Assembly: GCF_900199545.1 (NCBI RefSeq)
Contig: NZ_LT962670.1
Location: 702,424 to 723,955 of the forward strand
Origin: Raoultibacter massiliensis
GTDB taxonomy: Bacteria; Actinomycetota; Coriobacteriia; Coriobacteriales; Eggerthellaceae
Direction: 5' to 3'
Length of the DNA stretch: 21,532 nucleotides
A program made the position numbers and the translations under genes. Positions within the stretch are counted from its first letter, which is position 1. Each line of letters starts with the position of its first letter. Shown in pieces: positions 13,965-20,560 of the stretch. Under the pieces are notes generated by a model. It had not been told where the DNA came from, made no database searches, and worked only from the letters and a program-made list of their open reading frames with translations.

Positions 13965-14567
13965 ATGGCGATAGAAGCTAGCGAAACCCCCGTTGGGAGC
14001 ATGGTTCCCGACGGGGGTTCCTCTCAAGAACCTGCCACCATCCGCCTGTACGGAACCGCCGTCGATTCCATCGTCGACGGGCCGGGGCTGCGATTCGCGG
14101 TGTTCGTTCAGGGCTGCACCCACGCTTGTCCCGGGTGCCATAATCCCGAAAGCCAGCCGGCGTGCGCGGGCACCGTCGAATCCATCGATTCCCTCGTTGC
14201 CTCGATCGAGGCGAACGGGCTTGTGGGCGGCGTGACCCTTTCGGGGGGCGAGCCGTTCGAGCAGTGCGCCGCATGCTTGGTTTTGGCCCGCAGGCTCAAA
14301 GAGCGCGGCTACGGCATCTGGATATATTCGGGATATCTGTACGAAGATCTGCTCGAAGGAAGACCCGATCCCCTTGCGCCCGATCTGCTTTCATGTTGCG
14401 ATGTTCTCGTCGACGGCCCCTTCGTCCAAGAGCTCAACTCCTACGACCTCACGTGGAAAGGCTCGTCGAACCAGCGGGTTATCGACCTTGCCGCCAGCCG
14501 TGCGGCAGGGCGCGTCGTTTTGTGGCAAACGAGTGACAGTTTTCCCGAAGTGCCCGCATCTTGGTAG
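13965..14567 (+). CDS. nrdG: Anaerobic ribonucleotide reductase activating protein
   Basis: Radical-SAM activase of 200 residues that generates the glycyl radical on NrdD. The iron-sulfur motif is CTHACPGC (C51, C55, C58; CX3CX2C). VDGPGLRFAVFVQGC before it and the glycine-rich TLSGGEPF after it are characteristic. The conserved core begins around residue 25 (TIRLYGTAVDSIVDGPG); the first 24 residues are unlike the family. ATG 13965 has no clear ribosome site. The next in-frame ATG (14001) lies in the loop of a strong hairpin. Either could be used, and translation may be coupled to nrdD, whose stop is eight bases upstream. The product length is close to that of related activases with either start. 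Confidence 0.92.
   Translation: MAIEASETPVGSMVPDGGSSQEPATIRLYGTAVDSIVDGPGLRFAVFVQGCTHACPGCHNPESQPACAGTVESIDSLVASIEANGLVGGVTLSGGEPFEQCAACLVLARRLKERGYGIWIYSGYLYEDLLEGRPDPLAPDLLSCCDVLVDGPFVQELNSYDLTWKGSSNQRVIDLAASRAAGRVVLWQTSDSFPEVPASW
13985..14019 (+). promoter_or_regulatory. Strong hairpin at the start of nrdG
   Basis: AACCCCCGTTGGGA (13985-13998) pairs with TCCCGACGGGGGTT (14006-14019): 14 contiguous pairs including one G-T wobble. The seven-base loop is GCATGGT. The loop displays the second in-frame ATG of nrdG (14001-14003). No U tract follows, so it is unlikely to be a simple terminator. It may limit translation of nrdG or protect the nrdD 3' end. Confidence 0.55.
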
Positions 14568-14576
14568 CATAGGGGT

Positions 14577-15365
14577 ATGGAACAAGATTTCGACAAACTT
14601 GAATCGTTCGTCCGCAGCGAATGGTTTATCACGGCTCTTTCGGTCGCGGCGATCCTTGCGATCACAGCGCTCGTTTCATGGTTTGCCACCAAGTTTCTCC
14701 GCAAGCTGCTCCAACAGGATAATTCGCTTCTGCCTTCGAGTTCGATCTTCGTCAACATAGCCCGTGCCGCCGTGTGGATACTCGGCGTGTGCGTGATGCT
14801 TGCCACCTGCTTCAACGTGAACGTGAGCGCGGCCATCGCGGCGCTTGGCGTCGGCGGCATCGCCATTTCCCTCGGGTTTCAGGATACGATCTCGAACCTC
14901 ATCGGAGGTTTGCAGGTCAGCCTCATGAAGATCATCCAGCCAGGCGATAACATCGAGGTCAACGGCGAAACCGGCGTGGTGAAAGACGTCACATGGCGCC
15001 ATACCACTATCGTGAACCCTCAAAACGAGACGGTCATCATCCCCAATTCCATCATAGGGAAGAACGCGTTGACGAAGCTCCCGCCCACCACGCTTATCAC
15101 GATCAAGTTCGTCGTATGCTCCGACGGAAGCGACCTCGATACGGTGGCGGCAGCCATCGAGGCGGCATGCGACAAGGCGGCCGGAGCCGTGACGAGGGTG
15201 ACGCAGAAGCCCAAGGCGATATTCACCGAAGTGACGGGCTTGGGATTTTCGGGTAAAGTAACGTTTAAGGTAGCGAGTTCGTCGAAGGCGGGGGAGGCGA
15301 ACGACGCGGCTGTTCGCGCCATCGCGCCGATAACGCGCTCGTCCGAAACCCGGCAGAGCGCGTAG
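14577..15365 (+). CDS. MscS-family mechanosensitive channel
   Basis: Membrane protein of 262 residues, close to E. coli MscS (286). It has three predicted spans: about 17-39, 58-82 and a pore-lining third helix rich in Gly/Ala (AALGVGGIAISLGFQDTISNLIGG, about 88-111). The MscS beta-domain follows (GDNIEVNGETGVVKDVTWRHT ... VIIPNSIIGKNALTKL), then an alpha/beta C-terminal region. It would open under membrane tension to release solutes in osmotic downshock. ATG 14577 is preceded by AGGGGT, ten bases after the nrdG stop, so it may be read from the same transcript. The C-terminal 20 residues are polar and probably disordered. Confidence 0.92.
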   Translation: MEQDFDKLESFVRSEWFITALSVAAILAITALVSWFATKFLRKLLQQDNSLLPSSSIFVNIARAAVWILGVCVMLATCFNVNVSAAIAALGVGGIAISLGFQDTISNLIGGLQVSLMKIIQPGDNIEVNGETGVVKDVTWRHTTIVNPQNETVIIPNSIIGKNALTKLPPTTLITIKFVVCSDGSDLDTVAAAIEAACDKAAGAVTRVTQKPKAIFTEVTGLGFSGKVTFKVASSSKAGEANDAAVRAIAPITRSSETRQSA

Positions 15366-15392
15366 GCCGGGCATACGACTAGGAGGAAGCCC

Positions 15393-16475
15393 ATGCAGGA
15401 ACACCGTATCGTTTCACAAGGACCTCTCCATAATGCCGACGGCTCGCTTGCCGAGCCGGGGTATGCCACAGCGCTTCTCCTCAATTACAACCGGTTCAAG
15501 GTTCGGGCTCCCAAGCATCGGATCAAAGAGTGGGATTATTATCTCGTTAACGACGACGAGTACGCCGTTGCGCTCACGGTGGGCGACTTGGGCTACATGG
15601 GGCTCATATCGGCTTCGGTTGTCGATCTGGTTGAATGCTGGTACAAAACGACGAGCGTCATCACTCCTTTGCCGCTTGGCCGCTTCGGCTTGCCCGAGCA
15701 TTCGTCCGAAGGCGTAACCGAATTCGAGAACAAGCGCGTCCACCTTCGGTTCGAAGCGAAAGGCGGCACGCGTACGCTCCGGGCGCGTTTCGATCGGTTC
15801 GACGGCGACGAGCCGCTTCACATCGATGCGGTGCTTGATGAGGAGCCGCGCGACTCGATGGTCATCGCTACGCCATGGGCCGAAGATCCGAAGGCGTTTT
15901 ACTACAACCAGAAGATCGTCGGCATGCGTGCCCAGGGCAGCTTCAGGAAAGGGCTGCTCGTCCATGGGTTTCGACCCGACGATTCGTTCGGCCTCCTCGA
16001 TTGGGGCCGCGGGGTTTGGACGCGCGACAACACGTGGTTCTGGGCGGTGGCTCAGGGGTGGCAGGACGGCAAGGGCAACCGCACGGTCGGCTCGCATCGG
16101 TTCGGTTTGAATCTCGGGTACGGCTTCGGCGATACGTCGGCGGCGTCTGAGAACATGGTGTTCGTCGATGGCGTGGCCCACAAGCTCGGCCGCGTCGATT
16201 TCGGCATCGCGGATCGTACCGGCGCCTCCGAAAAGAACGTGGAGCGCAGGTTCGATCTTATGGCGCCCTGGCATATGACCGATGACGAGGGACGGCTCGA
16301 TCTTGTGTTCACCCCATCGGTCGACCGCAAGGATTACATAAACCTTGCGTTGGTGATAACCGATCAACACCAGGTGTTCGGCACGCTTTCGGGCAAAGTC
16401 GTCCTCGATGACGGCACCGAGTTCGTTGTGGCGGGCCTGCACGGTTCGGCCGAGGTCGTGCGCAACAAGTACTGA
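15393..16475 (+). CDS. DUF2804 family protein
   Basis: Soluble protein of 360 residues with the features of DUF2804: an N-terminal segment IKEWDYYLVNDDEYAVALTVGDLGYMG, a central DEEPRDSMVIATPWAEDPKAFYYNQKIVGM, then SFGLLDWGRGVWTRDNTWFWA and a C-terminal GLHGSAEVVRNKY. Family members are predicted to have an all-beta, lipocalin/AttH-like fold; a lipid- or hydrophobic-ligand role has been suggested but no function is established. There is no signal peptide. ATG 15393 follows a strong AGGAGGAAGCCC site, 27 bases after the channel gene, so the two are probably cotranscribed. Confidence 0.85.
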   Translation: MQEHRIVSQGPLHNADGSLAEPGYATALLLNYNRFKVRAPKHRIKEWDYYLVNDDEYAVALTVGDLGYMGLISASVVDLVECWYKTTSVITPLPLGRFGLPEHSSEGVTEFENKRVHLRFEAKGGTRTLRARFDRFDGDEPLHIDAVLDEEPRDSMVIATPWAEDPKAFYYNQKIVGMRAQGSFRKGLLVHGFRPDDSFGLLDWGRGVWTRDNTWFWAVAQGWQDGKGNRTVGSHRFGLNLGYGFGDTSAASENMVFVDGVAHKLGRVDFGIADRTGASEKNVERRFDLMAPWHMTDDEGRLDLVFTPSVDRKDYINLALVITDQHQVFGTLSGKVVLDDGTEFVVAGLHGSAEVVRNKY

Positions 16476-16619
16476 TGCTGGCCGGGGGTTTCCGGCTGCA
16501 AGCGCTGACGGTTCGAGGCTTCATACGGCAAGTGCCGGCAAAAGGCGAAGCGGCCTGGGCAAAAAGGCTGTCGCATTCTCGGCCCCCTTTCGCCTGCAAG
16601 GCCCTATGCGGCCTCGAGC
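16476..16619. other. Short gap between convergent genes
   Basis: This holds a small GCCGG (16481-16485) / CCGGC (16492-16496) hairpin just after the DUF2804 stop, then G+C-rich sequence with several short inverted repeats. No clear U-tract terminator is seen on either strand, although the two genes converge here. Confidence 0.35.
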
Positions 16620-17693
16620 CTACAGCCCTTCGGCTGTAAACCGAGTCGCCAACGCTTCTTGGTGGATGCTGTACTGCAGAGCCATTTCCTTCGCAACGCG
16701 GCCTTGCTTCACCAGTTCGAACAGGCTCTGGTCCATGGTCCTCATGCCCTCTTTGCCGCATGAGGCAAGCACGCTGTCGATTTGGTGGGTCTTCTCTTCA
16801 CGGATGAGATTGCGGATGGCCGTGTTCGTTACCATGATCTCGAACGCCGGCACGGTCTCGCCGTCGACGGTGGGCACGAGCTGCTGGCTGACGATTGCGC
16901 GCAGAACCATGGAAAGCTGGATGCGGATTTGGCGTTGCTGGGTCGGCGGGAAGGCATCGATTATGCGATCGACGGTTCCTGCGGCGCCCGTGGTGTGCAG
17001 CGTGGAGAACAGAAGCTGCGCCATCTCTGCAGCGGTGACGGCGGTCCCGATGGTTTCGTAATCGCGCATCTCTCCGAGAAGAATGACGTCGGGAGATTCG
17101 CGCATAGCGGAGCGCAGCGCTTCGCCGTACGAGGCGATATCGGTGGGCACCTCGCGCTGGGTGACGATGCAGCTGCCGTGCTTGTGCACGTATTCGATCG
17201 GGTCTTCCATCGTGATGATGTGGCCCGTGCGCTCGTGGTTCAGCCGATCGATGATGCAGGCGAGCGTAGTCGATTTGCCTGCACCTGCAGGACCGGTGAT
17301 CAGCACGAGCCCTTTCTGGAACTGTGCGCAACGTAAAACCTCTTCGGGGATGTGGTAGTCGGCGGGATCGGGCAGCCCGAACGGAATCACGCGGATGACG
17401 GCACCGTACGAACCGCGCTGGCGGAAGATGTTGGCTCGGAAACGGCCGACACCTGAGATCGCGAACGAGAAATCGTCGTCGTGGTTGCCGTTGTTTGCAA
17501 ACAGGCTCATGTCGCGCCTGGAAACAGCGTAGATGGCGCGGACGAACGCCTCGGTATCGTCGGGCGTGAACGGCGCGTCGTCAAGGCGAACCTGGCGACC
17601 GCTGATCTCGTAGGACATCGGCAGCCCTGCGATGATGAAGATATCGGACGCTTTGGCATCGACCATCGTTTTCAAGAGTTTTTCGAGTTCCAT
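16620..17693 (-). CDS. pilT: PilT-type retraction ATPase
   Basis: Secretion/pilus ATPase of 357 residues. It has the PilT N-terminal domain (MELEKLLKTMVDAKASDIFI, like the usual ...ASDLHL), Walker A GPAGAGKST at 134-142, an Asp-box region TMEDPIEYVH (161-170), Walker B VILLGEMRD (203-211), a His-box region LLFSTLHTTGA (227-237), and the PilT-specific AIRNLIREEKTHQI at 292-305. The last motif is needed for pilus retraction in studied PilT proteins, so retraction is more likely than assembly. ATG at 17693 was chosen because CTAGGAGAAGCG lies directly before it and the sequence starts as in PilT; an upstream extension of 28 residues overlaps the preceding gene. It is last in the operon. Confidence 0.92.
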   Translation of the reverse strand: MELEKLLKTMVDAKASDIFIIAGLPMSYEISGRQVRLDDAPFTPDDTEAFVRAIYAVSRRDMSLFANNGNHDDDFSFAISGVGRFRANIFRQRGSYGAVIRVIPFGLPDPADYHIPEEVLRCAQFQKGLVLITGPAGAGKSTTLACIIDRLNHERTGHIITMEDPIEYVHKHGSCIVTQREVPTDIASYGEALRSAMRESPDVILLGEMRDYETIGTAVTAAEMAQLLFSTLHTTGAAGTVDRIIDAFPPTQQRQIRIQLSMVLRAIVSQQLVPTVDGETVPAFEIMVTNTAIRNLIREEKTHQIDSVLASCGKEGMRTMDQSLFELVKQGRVAKEMALQYSIHQEALATRFTAEGL

Positions 17694-17710
17694 CGCTTCT
17701 CCTAGCCTTT

Positions 17711-18202
17711 CTATTCGGCACCCGTCCACAGGGTTTCCGGGGCACCCTCGCTGGTTGAGGGGGTGGTTGCCTTCCATTGCTCTATGCTGTATTCGAGGCG
17801 GGCGTTTATGCCGAGCTCGATGTCGAGCGTTCTGCCGCTCGGCGAGGTGAACGAGGCCGAGACGGTGGCTTCGTCGATGGAAGCGGCTGCCTTCGTGTCG
17901 CCATCGACCGCCTGCACGGCAAGATTCGGCAGCTCGCGTTCAAGTGAGGCCATAGCTTCGCTTTGCGAGCTTTTCGCATAGCGCTCCCTGGCAAGAAAGC
18001 CGTCGAGTGCAGCCACGAATTTCTGGGCGGATGCTTCGTTTTCGTAGGTGTCTTCAGTGAACGAAGCCTGCCGCGCGGCGACCGCGTACGTTGCCTGAGA
18101 AGTCGTGACGGCAAGCACTGCCATGACGGCAAGGCACAATACGATGATCAACGTGAGCAGGCTGATGGGGCCGATGCGCACGGAGCCGCGCCGTTCGTTC
18201 AT
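17711..18202 (-). CDS. Pilin-like single-span membrane protein
   Basis: Protein of 163 residues with a short basic N-terminus (MNERRGSVRIGP), one membrane helix (about 13-35) and an extracytoplasmic domain with Ala/Ser/Glu-rich helices, then a beta-like end (TVSASFTSPSGRTLDIELGINARLEYSIEQW). No glutamate stands five residues after a cleavable glycine, so it is not a canonical prepilin. Its stop lies 17 bases before pilT, and its start overlaps the previous stop by four bases (ATGA), so translation is coupled. The function is inferred only from operon and topology: a minor pilin or assembly factor. No family is recognised. Confidence 0.75.
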   Translation of the reverse strand: MNERRGSVRIGPISLLTLIIVLCLAVMAVLAVTTSQATYAVAARQASFTEDTYENEASAQKFVAALDGFLARERYAKSSQSEAMASLERELPNLAVQAVDGDTKAAASIDEATVSASFTSPSGRTLDIELGINARLEYSIEQWKATTPSTSEGAPETLWTGAE

Positions 18203-18597
18203 CGCTGCACCCCGCTTTCGTAGCGCGCCGTTTCGAGCCGGTACAGCTCGGCGCCGTTGGAAAAGACGACGATGGTTGCCCGGTACAGCGTGCCGGCATC
18301 GGTCCTTTCGGGTTCGACCGTGCAGGAAACCGAAAGCCCGTCTTCGGTTTCGGTGGTTCCGCCGGCCTGTTCGGGATCGGCGCTGAAGCGCTCCGCGGCA
18401 TTGGCGGCAAGCACGACGGCCCTCGAAAGTTCTCTGCTTTCGATTCCTTGGACGCTAGCCGCGCCGAACAGCTGCATGAAAACCGCGATCGATGCGAGGA
18501 AGAACGCGAGCAGTATAAGCGCCTCGATGACGAAAGCGGTTCCATGCCACGATGATCCTTTGCGGGTCGAGCGCGAGGCGCTCCGGTAGATGCCCAT
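18199..18597 (-). CDS. Putative minor pseudopilin
   Basis: Protein of 132 residues with a basic leader (MGIYRSASRSTRKGSSWHG), then TAFVIEALILLAFFLASIAVFMQLF, then an extracytoplasmic domain with a beta-rich C-terminus. The leader plus hydrophobic helix with an early glutamate is type IV pilin-like. The glutamate is at +6 if cleavage follows the glycine, or at +5 if cleavage follows the threonine, so the prepilin peptidase site is not standard. One cysteine (SVSCTVEP) is present. It overlaps the next gene by four bases and begins two bases after the previous stop, so it is part of a tight operon. Confidence 0.75.
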   Translation of the reverse strand: MGIYRSASRSTRKGSSWHGTAFVIEALILLAFFLASIAVFMQLFGAASVQGIESRELSRAVVLAANAAERFSADPEQAGGTTETEDGLSVSCTVEPERTDAGTLYRATIVVFSNGAELYRLETARYESGVQR

Positions 18598-18599
18598 GG

Positions 18600-19124
18600 T
18601 TAGGCCTCCGAGACGCTTCTCAGCGCAACGTCGGCGCTGCCCTGGTCGGTCGTGATGGTGAGAAGCCCGTTGCCGTAGGAGAAGTCGAAAACATCCGATG
18701 GGCAGATGACAACTGCTTTTTCGGGGGTGTAGGCCGCATCGGCAAGCGCGTACTCCTCAACGATGTTGCCCTCGTGGCGGTAGATGCGCGTTTCATAGGT
18801 GCCGCTGTCGAGCCGCTCGACGAGAACGAGGGATCTGCCTTCCGGACCCGTTCCCGCCGCGATGGCGTCGGCGGCATCGTTGGCCCTCACGTTGTTGGCA
18901 AGAAGGGTAAGGCCCAGCCGTGCTTCGTCGGCTCCCGACCTGATATCGTTGAGGTTACGGTAGACGTTCGTGCCTGCAACGACGGCAAGCAAAAGCGCTA
19001 TGACGAAGAGGGCGAACAAGAGAGCCGTGAACATATGACCCGACGAACCTGCGGCCTGCGGTCTTTTCGCTTCGGAAAAGGGGGCCTGCGAGAGGGCTTT
19101 CGTGATGTCAGTGCGTTTCGTCAT
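18600..19124 (-). CDS. Single-span pilus-operon protein, DUF4860-like
   Basis: Protein of 174 residues with a 30-residue cytoplasmic N-terminus, one membrane helix (HMFTALLFALFVIALLLAVVAG, about 30-51) and an extracytoplasmic domain of about 120 residues. The segment GHMFTALLFALFVIALLLAVVAGTNVYRNL looks like DUF4860 proteins found in pilus-like operons of anaerobic Gram-positives. That assignment is from memory and is moderate. No glutamate follows the glycine at +5. Its start overlaps the previous gene's stop by four bases. Confidence 0.7.
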   Translation of the reverse strand: MTKRTDITKALSQAPFSEAKRPQAAGSSGHMFTALLFALFVIALLLAVVAGTNVYRNLNDIRSGADEARLGLTLLANNVRANDAADAIAAGTGPEGRSLVLVERLDSGTYETRIYRHEGNIVEEYALADAAYTPEKAVVICPSDVFDFSYGNGLLTITTDQGSADVALRSVSEA

Positions 19125-19447
19125 CGCGGCACCACTACGACGCTTGGCGCGACGTTGTCGGCGAACGCTTCGTAGGTGACTATGTACTCGTCATGATTGA
19201 TGGCGAGTCCGTACGAATCTTCCAGATGCTGAAGCGAGGCGGGGTAGGAGCCCTCGATGGCGCAGCACTGCATCGCGGAATCGAGGATGGCGTTGCGTAT
19301 GGATGCAGCCCCCTGTTCGCGCAGGTTCGCACAAGCGGCGTTGTATCCGAGCCAGCAGACTGCCGCGAGCGCCACCGCGATTACGGCAGTCGCCATCATT
19401 CGCCTGCGACGGCGGGAGATCATTGCCGATGTCTGCTCGTGATACAT
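19121..19447 (-). CDS. Short pilus-operon membrane protein
   Basis: Protein of 108 residues with an arginine-rich N-terminus (ISRRRRRMM), one membrane helix (about 17-38) and a small outside domain. That domain contains CCAIEGSYPASLQHLEDSYGL, resembling the end of the N-terminal helix and first loop of minor pilins (consensus GxYPxSLxxLxxxYG). Two adjacent cysteines precede that segment. It starts six bases after the GspF stop and overlaps the next gene by four bases. A minor-pilin role is plausible but unproven. Confidence 0.7.
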   Translation of the reverse strand: MYHEQTSAMISRRRRRMMATAVIAVALAAVCWLGYNAACANLREQGAASIRNAILDSAMQCCAIEGSYPASLQHLEDSYGLAINHDEYIVTYEAFADNVAPSVVVVPR

Positions 19448-19453
19448 GGATGC

Positions 19454-20506
19454 CTACCCGATCGAGCTCATGATGCCGATGAGCGGCAGCATGACCGAGA
19501 CGAGCGTTGCCCCCACTGCAATGGTTAAAAATGCTGCCAGAGCAGGCTCCATGCTATCGATTACCCGATCGATCTGCACGATCGCATCATCGAAGAACGT
19601 CGAAGACAGGCTATCGAGCACTTCGTCGGTGCTGCCGGATTGCGTACCTATCTTGAGCATGCGGGCGTAGACGGGTTCGAGCACGTTGTTGTCGCCGAGT
19701 GCCTGGGCGAGGCTTTTGGCATTGTCGAGATCGATCATCGAGCTGTAGGCCGCCTGCAGCTTCGCTTTGAGCTTGGGATGATCGACCATTTCAAGCGCGT
19801 TCTTCATCGTCGTGTCGGCATCGACGCCCGAGGCGGTGTAGGTTGCCATGACGGAAGCGAATCGGCTGACCGCGAGCTGGTACATGGCGCGGCTGGTAAG
19901 GGGCAGCTTCTGAAAGGCGCCGATTACGAAATTGTGTCCCGAAGCCGTGCGGCTTGCGATGGCCCCGACAAGCGCGACGATCGTGCAGGCGAGCACGATG
20001 GCCAGGGCTATCCAGCCGATCAGCAAAGAGACGTTCACCGAAGAGAAGGAGCCTGCCGTCATGCTTCCGGATAGGCTTTCGAACACCTCGATGAAAACGG
20101 GGAGGATCACCGCGACCGTAAAGGCGAGGATGACGCTCATGATGCACAGAAGCGCGGCGGGATAGCTGATGTTCGAGCGGATGCGTTCGAACAGGCGGTT
20201 TTCCTCGTCGTAGTACACAGCCAGGCTGCGCAGCACGTTTTCGAGGCGCCCCGATGCTTCGCCGGTTGCCACCATGTCGACGGCATAGCGGGGGAACGAT
20301 CCCGCATCCTTCATGGATTGAGCGAGAGGCTTGCCGGCGATGAGCCCCGCGTACACCTCGTCGCAGCTGCGTTTGAGCGTTGTTGCGCCCATGTTCTCGC
20401 CGAGCATGTGAACCGCTTCGTCGGTCTGGATGCCGGCCGAGAGCATTATGGCGATGCTCTCGCAGAAAGAGCTCAGAGCACTGCTTTCGAGCATGGATGC
20501 TGCCAT
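19454..20506 (-). CDS. GspF/PilC-type inner-membrane platform protein
   Basis: Integral membrane protein of 350 residues with two type II secretion F domains. The first (about 10-115) has FPRYAVDMVATGEASGRLENVL and is followed by membrane segments at about 115-140 and 160-185. The second (about 205-315) has LKIGTQSGSTDEVLDSLSS, then a last segment at about 320-348. The repeated GExSGxLxxVL/GxxSGxxxxVL pattern is diagnostic. It forms the membrane base on which the assembly and retraction ATPases act. ATG 20506 was chosen because GTGAGGAGCG lies nine bases upstream; earlier in-frame ATGs at 20551 and 20533 lack a ribosome site. At 350 residues it is somewhat shorter than typical PilC (about 400). 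Confidence 0.9.
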   Translation of the reverse strand: MAASMLESSALSSFCESIAIMLSAGIQTDEAVHMLGENMGATTLKRSCDEVYAGLIAGKPLAQSMKDAGSFPRYAVDMVATGEASGRLENVLRSLAVYYDEENRLFERIRSNISYPAALLCIMSVILAFTVAVILPVFIEVFESLSGSMTAGSFSSVNVSLLIGWIALAIVLACTIVALVGAIASRTASGHNFVIGAFQKLPLTSRAMYQLAVSRFASVMATYTASGVDADTTMKNALEMVDHPKLKAKLQAAYSSMIDLDNAKSLAQALGDNNVLEPVYARMLKIGTQSGSTDEVLDSLSSTFFDDAIVQIDRVIDSMEPALAAFLTIAVGATLVSVMLPLIGIMSSIG

Positions 20507-20530
20507 GTAGATACGCTCCTCACCTGTTGC

Positions 20531-20548
20531 CATCGCTCTCGGGCGATG
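20531..20548 (-). other. Small hairpin in the gap before the GspF gene
   Basis: CATCGC (20531-20536) pairs with GCGATG (20543-20548), loop of six, in the 54-base gap between the transglutaminase-like gene and the GspF gene. No U tract follows on the minus strand. It could partly separate expression of the lipoprotein from the pilus genes. Confidence 0.3.
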
Positions 20549-20560
20549 CACCGCTCGTTG

